Shown here: piece by piece, positions 1 to 12,213 of the stretch
How the letters are laid out: every line of letters begins with the position of its first letter
Numbering within the stretch: the stretch's first letter is position 1
Assembly (NCBI RefSeq): GCF_932294415.1
Contig: NC_065535.1
Coordinates: 94,070,862-94,134,861 of the forward strand
Length of the DNA: 64,000 nt
From: Quercus robur
Lineage: Eukaryota > Streptophyta > Magnoliopsida > Fagales > Fagaceae
Direction of reading: 5' to 3'
Made by a program: the position numbers and the translations under genes
Notes under the pieces: model-generated
Seen by the model: the letters and a program-made list of their open reading frames with translations, nothing else
Told to the model about the DNA's origin: nothing
Database searches by the model: none

Positions 1-987
1 TTTTAATTGAATGATTAAATTTATTAGTTTCTAACAATTTACAATTTTTAGATAAGTGGTAATTTATTTATAGTATCAAGGCAGATGGAATTGAGTATGA
101 AATATCTTAAAATTTAAAGTCACACCATTGCCTGAAGGAAAAATGTTATACAGGTCTTGCATAATGAACTTATTTACTTCTTTGGATTACCAAAGCATGG
201 TTGAAAAGAAATAATATTCATGATGGTTTATACAGTCTCAAAAGATAAATAAATTCATGATGGCTTATAATTGCCTAAAAAGTATATCTTCGTACATAGT
301 CTCAAGAGATGAGATTAGAAGGCTTAGTCTATATTATAAATTTCAATACCAGAAGACTTGAAAAAATAACCTGAAAAAATTAGCAAGGAGGAGAATCTTT
401 CCAAACTTAGAATTTAAAAGCTTAGGGAACTGGAGGTAGAAAGCTCTAGTATGGATCTAGGAACTAAGTTATGTGGGAAAACAGATAACCAAAAATTAAA
501 GAAAGAATCTTCCACCTCTAGAGGAAGAAGCCAGAGTTTGAAAACCCACTAAACTGTTCAAGTTCTACCACAATAAAACCAAAACAAAAAAAGCAAATAC
601 TTTACCGGTTACGGGGATACGGCCTATCTCTCTTTGCTTGTGGTTCCGACAAACCTTAACTGAACAATAGACCTAAATAAGATTAAAAAAGAAAAGCAAA
701 TATCAGCACAACATTCAATCCTACACTTATTTGATCCCCAGGATTTCATTAAGATTAGTTACAGAAAATTGTTTTTACTTTGAAAAAAATTATCAATAAG
801 TCTAAACAATAAACCCATTTATTGTGACCAAAGCATCCAAATTAAATTACTAAACCCAGTTCCAAAGCAATAAATTCAACTTGTCACCATTTAGAGAGAA
901 CTGCGATTCCAAAGGAGCTTCAATTAGAAAGAAAAAAATAGAATAGGAAATATTTCCAAATTAAAAAATCCAGGCCCAATTGTCCAC
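1..987. other. AT-rich DNA, no gene recognised
   Basis: No coding region can be assigned with confidence. On the minus strand, 659-606 is an 18-codon open stretch preceded by TTCAG and followed by G|GTAAAG, so it could be an internal exon of the minus-strand gene whose first exon may lie at 2253-2189. Its frame does not join directly to that exon without a stop, so the link is unproven. Confidence 0.3.
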
Positions 988-1346
988 TAGGGGTGTGCAT
1001 GGGTCGGGTTGGGTCGGGTTGAGGAAATTTTTTGACCCAATCCACTATGGTGGGTCAAAAAAAATTCAACCCAACCCAACCCATCACATAAATTCAACCC
1101 AACCCACGTGGGTCGGGTTGAACCCATGGGTTTGACAATTTTTTATTTATTATTAAATTAAGTAGAAAAAAAATATAAATATTAATATATTAAAAAAACC
1201 TAAAGATTAGTATCAATCTAACTCCTTGAAGGCTCAACACTAATGACTAAACAACAATAGCAATTTATTAGAATTTGTGTGAACTAATTGGCTTTTATAC
1301 AGGATAGGAAGAATTGGTTATTTAAAAAAATTTATTAATTATATAA

Positions 1347-1378
<32 letters not shown>

Positions 1379-1693
1379 TAAATTAGTATTAGTAGAAGGA
1401 ATTGAGGAAATGCAAATTATTAAATATAATATATATATATATATATATATAAAAGTGCCTTACAATTGATTTTTTTTTAAATTATTAAATATAAAATATA
1501 TTTTAAATATATATTAAATATGGGTGGGTCGGGTCGGGTTTGGCGGGTTTGTAATTTTATGACCCAAACCCAACCCGACCCGCTATAATAATTTTTTTGG
1601 CAACCCAACCCAACCCACCAAGCCTTAAAAACCGACCCAACCCGGTGGGTCGGGTCGGGTTTGGCGGGTCGGTGGGTTTTCTGCATACCCCTA
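988..1693. mobile_element. hAT-type MITE with GGGTCGGGT subterminal repeats
   Basis: The element begins TAGGGGTGTGCA and ends TGCATACCCCTA, an imperfect 12 bp terminal inverted repeat. It is flanked by an exact 8 bp target duplication, TTGTCCAC, at 980-987 and 1694-1701, the length made by hAT transposases. Both subterminal regions are packed with GGGTCGGGTT or its complement, while the middle is very AT-rich with TA microsatellites. No transposase is encoded, so it is non-autonomous. Reading frames across the G/C-rich ends are artefacts of the repeats. Confidence 0.9.
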
Positions 1694-1701
1694 TTGTCCA
1701 C

Positions 1702-2180
1702 TGCCCTTTGCTCTTTGCCCTTTGCATCGTGTGTGTGGGTTTTGAGTTTGACTTGTGGTGATAGAGTCCTAAACCAAAACACGATGCAATTCCACAATAG
1801 TATACCCATCAATTAGCACTGTTTCTGGCAGGGAGAGAATGGAAAAAATAAATTAAAAAAATTAAAAAAAAAATTCCAAGGGAAAAAAACAAAAACAATA
1901 AAGTCATCTATTTTTTAATAAGGGTGAAAGAAGAACCCTAGACAATTCAGAAGGGGAAATTTCTTTAAAAATATATACAGACGACTTTAAATTCAATTTT
2001 GAATTATAAAAAGAACCTCCCTACAGAAAATTTTAAAACGTCGCAATTACCTACATGAATAGTTATGTGTTTTTCTAAGCACCGTTAAGAAGTTCCAGGG
2101 AAAAATTCATAACACATTGATAGATTTAACAGTAATAAACAATTAGAGTGAAAGATTTACAGAGAAAACAGCAAAGATTG
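1702..2180. other. AT-rich intergenic or intron DNA
   Basis: I see no coding signal. If 2253-2189 is a first exon, this stretch would be its first intron, containing the MITE at 988-1693. Confidence 0.3.
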
Positions 2181-2188
2181 TAACGTAC

Positions 2189-2253
2189 CTCAGCGGAGCA
2201 ACCACAAACCTCGCAGAGAATGACCTTAGGGAAGCCATTGATGTTTTCATCAT
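2189..2253 (-). CDS. Possible first exon, mitochondrial-presequence-like
   Basis: Reading from 2253 on the minus strand gives two Met codons and then a peptide containing MASLRSFSARFVVAPLR. It is rich in Arg and Ser with no acidic residues and is spaced like an amphipathic mitochondrial presequence. It ends at G|GTACGT, a good plant splice donor, in phase 2. The hAT element begins only 17 bp upstream of the first ATG, so the native promoter has been pushed about 2.1 kb away. No downstream exon was identified with confidence, so the product is unknown. An overlapping frame is also open, which lowers confidence. Confidence 0.35.
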
Positions 2254-2269
2254 CTTCTCTCTCTCGCTC

Positions 2270-3383
2270 AGGGGCGTAGCCAGGAATACATACTTGGGGG
2301 GGCCGGGTTGTAACAGAGATATACCAAATATAATTTTTAAGTCTATTTGATACAAAATTATCAACTTTCATATATTATTATATACTTGAACATGTTGGGA
2401 ATTCAACCGAAATTTCAAACCTGTGAAAAACAAAAAAATAGAGAAAACAAAACGCCAAAAGTAAAACAATCACACGCACAAAAAAAAAAGGAATACATAT
2501 TGTTTGTTGATAGGAAATTCACATATTTGTTTACGTGTTCCTGGATCACGATCTATCTCTTCAGATTGAAGTTTTGGACATTTGGAGGTGTGTTCATCAA
2601 GCATCGAAGTATTAACATTTGTTTCTACAGTCACAGGTGTCCTAATTTCTGAATTGCTAACATCTTTTTTCTTAAAGAATGCATCAATTGTTTTTCGTTT
2701 GCTCATAATTCTTTTAGCTTTAAGAATATGACTCAATTAACCTGAAAAGAATTTTAAAAAATAAAATTTTAATTAGAAATTTTTGCTTAGTTATATGAAT
2801 ATTATTCATACTCAAGAAAAAACAAAATTTTTACACAGTCAACCCATTTTTAATACAACTTTAATTAATAATAACCACTCAAATAATTTAATTAATTTAT
2901 CTTTTATAATGTATTGGTTAATTTAATTATATAACTTTAATTATTGTTGTTTAGCATAACAATAAACTATATTGCTTTAATTTATTTATCATTAATTATA
3001 ATGCTTTAATCCTAGTTGGTAATTACGCAATATAGTTTTAATTTATTTGTCATTAATTTTAACATAACATATCCTTTGTTACAATTCCTAAAATATAGCA
3101 ATAAACAATTAAACAATTCTTAAAAAATTGCAATAAATAATAGCTAATAATTTAATTATTAACTTTTGAATAAATATTAATTATTATTTAATAATGTTGG
3201 TTTACACTAAAAACCAACACACTGACCATTGACCAACAAAGAGGAATAACCGGATCAGATAAAGACAAACAGGAAAAAAAAAAAAAAAAAAAAAAGAATC
3301 AGTGAGATGCTATTAAAGTTAAAAGAATAAAAAGGCTCAGGCAGAATTCATTTCCACTAAACAGTCTAAACCATTCGGTCATT

Positions 3384-3423
<40 letters not shown>

Positions 3424-3983
3424 GAGAAAAACCTTGAGGGAGGGTTGGAGCCGGAGCCGGAGCGGAGGAAGCAGTCAAGCAACTAGTCAACGGCAGATCT
3501 CCGATGAGGGATGACCGATCTACCGTCTGGCGTCGACAATCTACAAAGATTTCGTTCCATTTTTCATTTTAGTGACAGTGAGATAAAGAGAGAGAGAAAA
3601 AGAGAGAAATACCTTGAGGGAGGGCCGGAGGGAGCACCGGAGCAGAGGCCGATCTCTGATCTGCGATGAGGGGCGAGCGACGACGGTGATGACGAGCGAG
3701 CTGCGGCGTCGCGGCGACATGACCGTGGGTTTGCTGGGGTTTGGTTTTTATTTGTGTATTGGGGATTTTTTTTTTTTTAAAGATAAAAACCTCTGTCTCT
3801 CTGTGTTCTCTGTGTTTCTCTCTGTGTTCTTTGTGTTTGGTTTGCTGTTGAGTGTTGAGTGTTGAGTTTGGTTTGCTGTTGAGCTTGATTTGCTCTGTAT
3901 AGGCAGTATCGGGCATTGTGGTATCTGCCACCGATTTGATTTCTCTGCCAGCGACGTGATGGTTGGATTTTCTGATTCTCTGT

Positions 3984-4042
<59 letters not shown>

Positions 4043-4113
4043 CCGGTTGAGAATGTGTGGGCTTAGCTTGCCGTGGGCTTCTCTGTGATTTTTTTTTTTT
4101 TTCAGATTTTAGT

Positions 4114-4151
<38 letters not shown>

Positions 4152-4373
4152 TGAAAGTAGAACAGATAATTTTTTTTTTTTTTTTTTTAATCTGAGGATG
4201 TTACTAATTTTTGATTGAGGCCTGGGGGAGAATGGGTGAGAAATTGGGAGGGGGGGCCGGCTGCCTAAGGTTGGGGGGGGGCCTAATTATTTTTTTCTTC
4301 ATAGTCTAATGGGAAAAATTTTTTTTTTTGCAGGGGCCACGGCCCCCCCAAGCCACTATGTGGCTCCGCCCCT
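2270..4373 (-). mobile_element. hAT-like element, internally deleted
   Basis: Ends are AGGGGCGTAGCCA and TGGCTCCGCCCCT, a 13 bp inverted repeat with one mismatch, typical of plant hAT elements. Direct repeats CGCTC at 2265-2269 and 4374-4378 flank it; the flank is a CT-rich tract, so the exact length of the target duplication (8 bp expected for hAT) is ambiguous. The interior holds the N-terminal part of a transposase (minus strand, 2736-2470), an (AG)n run near 3388-3418, an A tract near 3271-3294 and several T tracts between 3986 and 4190. Most of the transposase is missing, so the copy is non-autonomous. Confidence 0.75.
2470..2736 (-). pseudogene. hAT transposase N-terminal fragment (TTF/ZMYM1-like)
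   Basis: The frame includes KRKTIDAFFKKK and, further on, EEIDRDPGTRKQICEFPIN. This is the familiar start of plant hAT transposases annotated as TTF-type or zinc-finger MYM-type 1-like proteins, in which a KRKTIDxFF motif is followed by a RDPGxRxxIxxxP motif before the zinc finger. The frame stops soon after this motif and none of the zinc finger, catalytic core or dimerisation domain follows. It is a remnant inside the element at 2270-4373 and has no expected activity. Confidence 0.7.
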
Positions 4374-4640
4374 CGCTCTTTTCTTTTTTCCTGATTCTGG
4401 AATAGGGTAGGGACGGCCAGGTTTTGTTTTAGGTTTTGTTGTTGTTGTTGTTTTTTTATTTATTTAATATATATATATATATATATATATATTTTTTAAA
4501 GATAAGTATCCGGTGTTTTTGAGTGAATAGAGTTTTTAACGGAGTGAAAAGAGTTTTTAATTTTATTATTTAAATATTGTGCTGAAAAAATTATTATTTA
4601 ATTTTTTAAATATTGTAGTGGTAGCTTACAAGACTTCGGA

Positions 4641-4673
4641 TATATAAAGCACTGAAGCTAAAGCAAACCCTAA
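4641..4673 (+). promoter_or_regulatory. Probable core promoter of HISN1: TATA box and telo-box
   Basis: TATATAAA at 4641-4648 lies about 140 bp upstream of the HISN1 start codon. AAACCCTAA at 4665-4673 matches the plant telo-box, an element frequent near the transcription start of growth- and translation-related genes. With initiation about 30 bp after the TATA box the leader would be roughly 110 nt. The hAT element ends at 4373, only about 270 bp further upstream, so the proximal promoter is short. Confidence 0.55.
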
Positions 4674-4782
4674 CTATAAAAAATCATCTCTTTCTCATTT
4701 ATTTTTTCCGACTTTTGCTCCAAACCGGGGGACCACCTCTCTCTTTCTCTCTTTCAAAAAAAGCACTTCGCGCGAAAAAGCA

Positions 4783-7700
4783 ATGTCGGTGATGCTCCAG
4801 CCATGCCTCTCAGCCTCAATGCCTTCTTTCCCCTTCAAACGCACCGTTTTGGTGTGCTGCGCTTCGTCGCAGCAGTCCGACGCTAGGGTCCCCGAGCGAA
4901 CCAAGGTCCGTCTCGGCCTCCCCAGCAAAGGCTGCATGGAGTCCGATACTCTAAGGCTTCTCGAAGTACACATTGTCCCTTCTTTTCTTCTTTTTTTTTT
5001 CCTTTTCCTCTCTGTTTGGTTCCTGAGAAAATTGCATAGCATTGAAATTTCTTATAACTTTTGTTTTGTTTGTGTAAAAGGCTTGTCAATTGCCTGTGAA
5101 TCGAGAGAAACCACGACAATACGTTGGGCAAATTCCTGAGGTATGCGAAAACTTTTGTTCTAACTGATACTTTATAAGCAACTGGTTTTGAGTCTGGCAC
5201 TTGTTTAAGTAAAGAATGCTGAGATTGCATTCCCAGTTGATTTTACAGCATGCAGCAATAGTCTCATTTGACTCAATTAACCGGACTTGGAAGTTAATCC
5301 TAGATACATTCTGTAGCTAATATTTTTAATACCCATGTGTTCTGCAGCTTGCTGATTTGGAAGTTTGGTTCCAGCGGCCCAAAGACATCGTCCGGAGATT
5401 GATATCCGGAGATATAGACCTTGGTATTGTGGGTTTTGATATAGTCAGTGAATATGGCCAGGTAAGCATTAAGTTATGAACTGTTTCTGGTTCGTTATTT
5501 GGGTAATTGGGTCCCTGGGTGTTCTTTTGAGGTTTACATATATATGGGCATAGTGACAATATTTTGCTTTATAAGTTGAAAAGTAAAAACTGAAATGCCT
5601 TCCCCTTTCTGCCTTAAGAGTAATTTTCCTACCATTACATCCAACCCTACTTTCTTGTGATATTCATTTAGGAGTCTCTCTCTCTCTCTCTCTGTGGTTA
5701 GTTTGAAGGCCATACGTTTGAAAAAGTATCATGTACTTTGATGAGGAAAATGCTTGTAGAGTGTGCACAAGTGTGTGTATATATATATTTATTTAAATAA
5801 AAATTGAACTTTAGGTTTGTATTGGATGTTTGATTCTAACCTAGTTTATGACATCTTCAGAATCAATGATCTATAAATCATTAAGATTGGATACTCAATG
5901 TTACTAAAGTTATTAAGAATGCCTATTAAGTTGATTACTCAATGTTACTAACTGGAATAATTCAGAATGCCCATAAGGTTAGATACTCAAGCAAGCATTG
6001 TCACTTTCTTTGCTCTCTGCTATGTGTTACTGTGTTTTTTCTGTGTTGCTGCCTATTTCAGCTGTGCTTCTATAGTGTCTTTGTACTGATCTGATGTATT
6101 TCCTTGAAATAAAAAGATTTTCATTCATAAAAAAAGGGTTTAGATACTCGAGCATGGGTTAGAACCCAGAGTAAAATTGTAAGATTTGTTTCAGCGAAGA
6201 ATTCAATCTCTTAAACACACATACATGCATCCAATGAACACTCTTTTTATGTGAAGCATTCTTCCCTTTGTCATTACCTCAATAGAAACTTGTGCACGTA
6301 GTTTACACCTTGGAAAATAGGCAGAGTGCTTCCAAGACCCTCCATATTGGGGGTTACAGACATATAACTGCAATGGCATCCTGTAATTGGCTGGTAGATG
6401 CTCTGCCATACTCATAAATGTGAATTTTAGTAAAGGGAATGACACTTTTATCAAAGGGAAGAGTTGCAATTAGCAGCAGATCATGGACTCATTATGAAAT
6501 TTAACTAGCAAAATTTCCTTGTTTCTTGTGTAGACCCTATGTACTAGGATAGTGCTTTATTTTGCTCCTTTTTTTTTAATGAAATTTTGTTACTTATTTA
6601 AAATAAAATAAAAATCCATGTGTTCTTATCAAGAATTGGTATGAGGAAGTGCATTACCATTAAAAGTTCATCATTTTTGTTCCTGCTGTCAGGGCAATGA
6701 AGATCTTATTATTGTTCATGATGCTCTTAAGTATGGGGAATGCCGTTTATCACTGGCGGTAAGTTGTTCTTGCAGATAGCCAACTGAAACTTACTACTTA
6801 TCTCATAAATTTTACTGTTAATAATCTTGGTATATCACCGATCATAACAATCTTGGTATATCCTTTGTCCTTTCAGATTCCCAAATATGGGATTTTTGAG
6901 AACATAAATTCTCTAAAAGAGTTGGCAGAAATGCCTCAATGGACTGCTGAAAATCCTCTACGAGTCGCTACTGGATTCACCTACGTATGATCTGTGTTTT
7001 ATTTTATTATTTTATGAAAAGTTTAGTTTATTTTTTTATTTTTGTAACATTTTCAGTTTTGGCCCTATCCTTCTGCACAGCTAGGTCCTAAATTTATGAA
7101 AGAAAATGGACTAAAGTATGTGACTTTTTCAACTGCTGATGGAGCACTGGAGGCAGCTCCTGCGGTGAGAACTGCATTCTTTCTCTATGATTTGCCGATT
7201 TCTTTCTTTCTTTTTGTTATTCTCTTTTTCCTCAATTTAGAAGTGAATTGTTGCTGTCCATTGAGATAGTTGATCTAGTCCCTCGTCATATATTAGAACA
7301 ATGCATGTTGTTCTTGGGGAAGAGGCTTAGAATTTCTTTTGATCCAGAATATTGATCACCCTGCTAGTCAGTTTATTTGTTATTAACATATTCTTAATAT
7401 TCTTTTCCCTTTTAAAGAAGATTGTTTATTTTGGTTATCTAATTATTTATATTCTTTACTGTTTTACCAGATTAGTGGTTGATGAGGTAAATTGTTTGAT
7501 TGTCAGTTCTGTATACAGCACTGAACAATCTCTTTTCACTTTCCCCCATTGCTTAGAGACGTAATTTTTTTGAAAGATGATAAGAATGGAAACTATAAAT
7601 AAGCTATTATGGGTTTTTTTTTTTTTTGGTGGGGGTGGGAGGGTGGGGGGAAGTTGGTCTAGTTCATAAAAAGGCACAGAAAGAAATTGAGAGAATGAAT

Positions 7701-9979
7701 AAAAAATGGATAGAAGCACAACTAAAATAGAAATAGAAGCTAAGATGGTTTTGAAGACTGAAATTGAAATAGCTGAGCTCATTCACTGAAAACACAACTA
7801 AGTGAGCTATGCAGAGGGGAAGGCAGTCTCCAACAGAGGAGTCCATATTGTTGGCTTCACAGGTTAGGAAAATATGGCTTTATTTATTTATTTTGAGGGG
7901 TGTGGAATCAATGTATAGCTGACCTTAATTCATATGAAAGGATACAGTTGTAAAGTGCAATTTAGATTCTACTTTCCACTTTTTTTTCTTTTTCTTTTTT
8001 TCGGTTTTGTTTTGTTTTTATCTGGTAACTCTTCAAACCCACCACAATGCAACCCATACTGGGTCACAAGCCCGCGTGACTGAGCTTGGCTACTTTTCTA
8101 CTTCTGTTAGTTTTATAATAAAATAAAATAAAAATTGTATGAAACCTTGAAATAATTGGTTTTCATTGGACAAATTACTTGTCTTCCTTTGAATTCTCTC
8201 CACTTCTTCTCCATAGAGAAAGAAAAAACGATGACCCTTCAAGCACATTTTGTTCACTATCGTGAACACGAAGTACTCTTTTCAATAAAGCTTCTATTAC
8301 CTATCCCAAAAAAAGAAAAGAAATGATGACCCTTTTCTCTTTACCCTTCATTCTCCCTTTTGGTGTTTTTAGGTGATGTGCATAATGCTCACTAAAATGT
8401 TGATAAATATGTCCTAAATTAAGAATCCTGAATGCTTCGACAAGCTGTGGATAACAAACGACATAGATGATCATATATGGTTCAGTTTTATTTTGTTCAG
8501 TCTGTTGTCACGTTACAGCTCTTTCTGCAGTATTTGCCCTAATAAGATACAGCACTTCAAATATCCAATTGGTTGAGGTTGTCATAACATAGAGCTGTAC
8601 ACAATGGCTTCTAAAGGAAAGTTTTGGGTCTTGGGTGACAGTTCTATATGTAAAGCAATTAAAATATGAATAAAATAATTCATTTTGTTACATAATATTT
8701 CCCGTGGAATATGTTGCCTTTTGGTTTAAGACGTTCGTGGTTTGGATAATGATGTCACTTGTTAAAATGGAAATTTTGTATTGGATAATGGTGTTATCAA
8801 GTGTAGCTGACTGCTTAATAAATACATGCTATCGCCACATGAATTTTATATAGACTACTTGTCTTTACTGTAAATTCAGATGGGCGTAGCTGATGCAATT
8901 GTGGACCTTGTGAGTAGTGGAACAACACTGAATGAAAACGACTTGAAAGAAATTAAAGGCGGAATTGTGTTGAAAAGCCAGGTTAGCTATCTTGGACCTT
9001 GCCAAGCATCAGATTTTGTAGTTTCTAGAATGCTATTAAAAGAGGGACTTCGGGTAACTACTTTTCTTACACAGTTAATTTTGCATTTTGTCTTTTTCAC
9101 ATCTTGTCATACAACATTCTTCAGGCAGTTCTTGTTGCAAGTTGGAAAGCATTGATACAGAGGGAAGGTGTATTGGACATAACACGTAAGATTCTTAAAA
9201 GATTGGAGAAACGTTTGGAGACTGTTGGTCAGTTCAGGGTATGTCATGTTCTTCTGCTGGGGCTGCATTTTATTTAAATTTAGTTTTATGTTGCTTACAC
9301 ACTTCGCTGGCAGGTTTCTACAAACATGAGGGGAAGTAGTGTGGAGGAAGCGGCCGAGAGAATACTGAGTCAGCCATCATTATCTGGATTGCAGGTGTGC
9401 TTTGGAATGAAATCAATCACTTTTATTCTCCCAACTAAGTTTTCCACAATCGTTTTTTATAAGAAATAAAAAAAATTTAAAATGGAAAGGCTCTAGCCCT
9501 AGTACATTGGAAGTATAAAGGGAAGCAAAAAGAAATCTAAGAACATAAATAAAAATAAATAACTGTCTTGACCGTTACGATTGAAACCAGCTTGTTTTTA
9601 ACAGGTTGGTTCAACTTAACTTGGTATGACATGCAGGTTTGTCCAGTTTATGTAGCACCAGTTACTGGGTTTTGAGTCTTAACATGTAGATTCTGAACTC
9701 ATAAGAAATCTCTGTGCCCATCTTTTGTATTGAACTATATAATATGTGTTGAAAAACAAGGACACTAGTTTCTGGCATCTCTCATCTCGCTAGGGATTTT
9801 TGTATCTGGCTCCACATTGAATTGAGTTTCCTTGACCAGAAATCCACCTGCAAACTTAATTGTTTGGATATTGGCTGATGCAGGTTGTAGGCAGTGGAGT
9901 TCTTGTTTCTCTTTTGACCAACATTTTTAATGAAGAGACTCCAAGATGGTATGAGCTTCTCAGAAAACTTGGACTTTAG
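4783..9979 (+). CDS. HISN1: ATP phosphoribosyltransferase, plastid type, lacking one exon
   Basis: The family condenses ATP with PRPP in the plastid, the first and feedback-controlled step of histidine synthesis. I read ten exons, all joined in phase 0: 4783-4965, 5081-5140, 5348-5461, 6693-6758, 6877-6984, 7081-7164, 8880-8981, 9125-9238, 9314-9394, 9884-9979, giving about 335 residues. Recognisable blocks are [64 protein letters not shown] and [12 protein letters not shown]. The first about 30 residues look like a short transit peptide. Compared with Arabidopsis HISN1, from memory, exon 9 (ending SLSGLQ) joins straight to the last exon. The 40-codon block from GPTISPV to QQLRA, which is part of the C-terminal regulatory fold, is absent from the 489 bp intron. 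Other oddities are SKGCM where SKGRM is usual and ASWKAL where ASRRAL is usual. It may be a relaxed paralogue. Confidence 0.85.
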
Positions 9980-10852
9980 TCCATTGTAGCAAATGCATTG
10001 AGCATGTTGTTGTAGTTACGTAGTTGTATTAATGTTGAAGAGTTTTTTGTGCTCATCCCTGCCAGAAGGCTGAGGAGCATACTTTTCGGGTAGCTTTTTC
10101 TTTAATCCTAATGCTATGTTTGGAAGTTTGGAGGGAAAGGAAAGTAAACGGAAGTAAAGGGGAATGATTAGTTTCCAACTTATTTGGATGTTTTAAAAAT
10201 TAGGATAGGAAAGAGAGGAAATGTTTAAATATATTTAAATAGACGAATATACTCCTATTTGAAAATGGACTTGCAACATTGGTCTATTATTAATTTGTTA
10301 GATTAAATAATTGTGACTACAACATGCATTATATATATATATATATATAGATATATTTTTTATTTGAATTAAATAATCAACATTGGTCTATGATTAATTA
10401 TATATATATATATATTTTTTTTTTTTACTAAAAAAAAAACCATCCCTTATTGTTAATAATTAAAATAGGAAAAAATGTTTGGTTTATTTGTTTACTAAAA
10501 TAATCAACGAAATATTGAATTTTGAGTGTTTCTTTCATTTATTATTATTTTTTTTAATATTTTTTATTTTGCTAGTTTGTAAATTTAATTTTTGCAGATT
10601 CAAAGAAGAATTGAGACCAAAAAAATAAAAGTCAGGGAGAGTGACTCTTTGAATTAAGTAAAAAATGGGATCCTACTATGTAATATGTAATATAAACTCA
10701 AATATTTGCCCACTTACTATTCAAAAACTAAACAATAGATCACAGCTGAAGTTCAGAAAAGAAAGCAACCCAAAATTCTCAACCCTACTAACTACTAAGC
10801 AATAGCACACAAATTTCAACAACTTTGAAGTGACTTTAACCAAAACAAATGA
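9980..10852. other. AT-rich DNA downstream of HISN1
   Basis: This contains the HISN1 3' region, TA microsatellites near 10330-10410 and T/A tracts. No gene was recognised. Confidence 0.4.
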
Positions 10853-11068
10853 ACAACTCTTCAAAGTAACTTCATTTTGAGCGACTAAATGATCAATTTC
10901 TTCAATGTTCTCTGTAGAGCCCTCTCTAGTTGAAGTAGCCCATTGTTGCCTCATCTCCAATGCAGTTTTAGATTGTTCCCCAATTGCTCTATCTTTTCCA
11001 TAAAGCTCAACCAATTTGTTGTAGTTTGGAAATGGTTTGTTCTTAAGCCCTTTTGCTTTAGGTTTAGC
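10853..11068 (-). pseudogene. Myb/SANT-like domain fragment
   Basis: The frame reads KGLKNKPFPNYNKLVELYGKD followed by RAIGEQSKTALEM and a polar tail. This is the second half of the Myb/SANT-like domain found in plant L10-interacting MYB-like proteins and in the accessory protein of PIF/Harbinger transposons (pattern NKPFPxYxxLxxxYGKDRAxG). The N-terminal half with its conserved tryptophans is not in frame upstream, and a stop lies just before the motif. An acceptor-like AACAG precedes it. It is probably a transposon remnant or a decayed gene piece. Confidence 0.5.
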
Positions 11069-12203
11069 TTACTGTTAAAAAATGGCAACAAAATAAGAAT
11101 TGTATTAGTATAATGAAATGACCTTGACAAGTTTAATTGTAATCAAACAATTAGCACATAAGAAATTATAGCTTCCAAAACCAATGGTGATTGATATTAA
11201 TAATGATCAATTTATCATAAATAGAATTAAACCTCAATATTTAAAGCTGCAAATAATGAAGATCAACAAAGAGAAGATAATCATTGTGAGAATTGAGATG
11301 TCAAGTCGTCTGTCAAACCTCAAGAGGTTAATTTGTCATTCAATTATGACTGCTTAGGAAGGGTCACATAGTACTTACTACAACATATTAATTTTTACAG
11401 CTCATCTTAACTCAACTAGTGTACAAGTCCATGTTAGTAGATCCGTTATTGAAACAAATATATATGCATAATATAAATGACAAACCTGGATTAGACTTTC
11501 CCAAAATCTTGATCATTCCAAAAATGGCGAACGTTTGTCTTTCTAACCTCAAAGTACTAATTGAGTAAGTTACTTGTCTCCTTTAAGGCCTCCTTCAAAG
11601 TATTAACCAATAGGCTACAAGACAAACTACATAAGCAACTGCCATTCGACGTCTCCATTCCCAAATTTGCAATGCACGTTTCCTTTTATTCTCTTGTATA
11701 TCCATCTAATAAAATTATCCCATGACAGCAAAGCTATTACAACCCATGAAATGCATAAACACACTAAAAACAACTGAAAGAGCCAACTTTATAGCAACGA
11801 ACAACATGCAAACACAGAGACATGTTGAATGCATGTGTGTGTGCACATGCTAGATTAATATGCACACAATCAAAGAAACTCACCTATGCAATATGTACTA
11901 TATTCATCATCAACAACTTTACAAGACAAATAAAACTATCACCATTACTAATTGACAAACCATGTTCCCTCTAGGAAATATCATGTCCTCTAGCACATAT
12001 GCACAAGCATTTAATTCTTGTAACCTAAAGTCTAATTTTTAGCATTTGTGGAGATTAAACAAGTCTCAAAGGATATCAGAGGATATAGATTATTTTTACC
12101 TGGACTTTAGAAAATTTATGCTTTCATACTTTTACTTAAATGTTCAAATGGTTAAAGGATAAGATAACTATCATATTTATCTCTCTTAACCTCAGATGCA
12201 TTA
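11069..12203. other. AT-rich intergenic DNA
   Basis: I see no gene, RNA or clear repeat structure in this stretch. Confidence 0.4.
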
Positions 12204-12213
12204 TAGGGACTGT

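Noticed and set aside
1477-1812. 111-codon minus-strand frame
   Set aside because: It runs through the GGGTCGGGT arrays of the hAT MITE.
3614-3931. Overlapping open frames in both directions
   Set aside because: They lie in the hAT element interior, in CT/GA-rich sequence, with no recognisable protein.
8225-8316. Possible LINE 3' tail (CAATAAAGCTTCTATTACCT then A-rich)
   Set aside because: It resembles plant L1 3' ends, as does 6080-6137, but there is no coding part or target duplication to support it.
8982-9053. Continuation of HISN1 exon 7 as coding
   Set aside because: The frame stays open past GTTAGC, but the residues do not match the family. Splicing 8981 to 9125 restores KSQ-AVLVAS exactly as in relatives.
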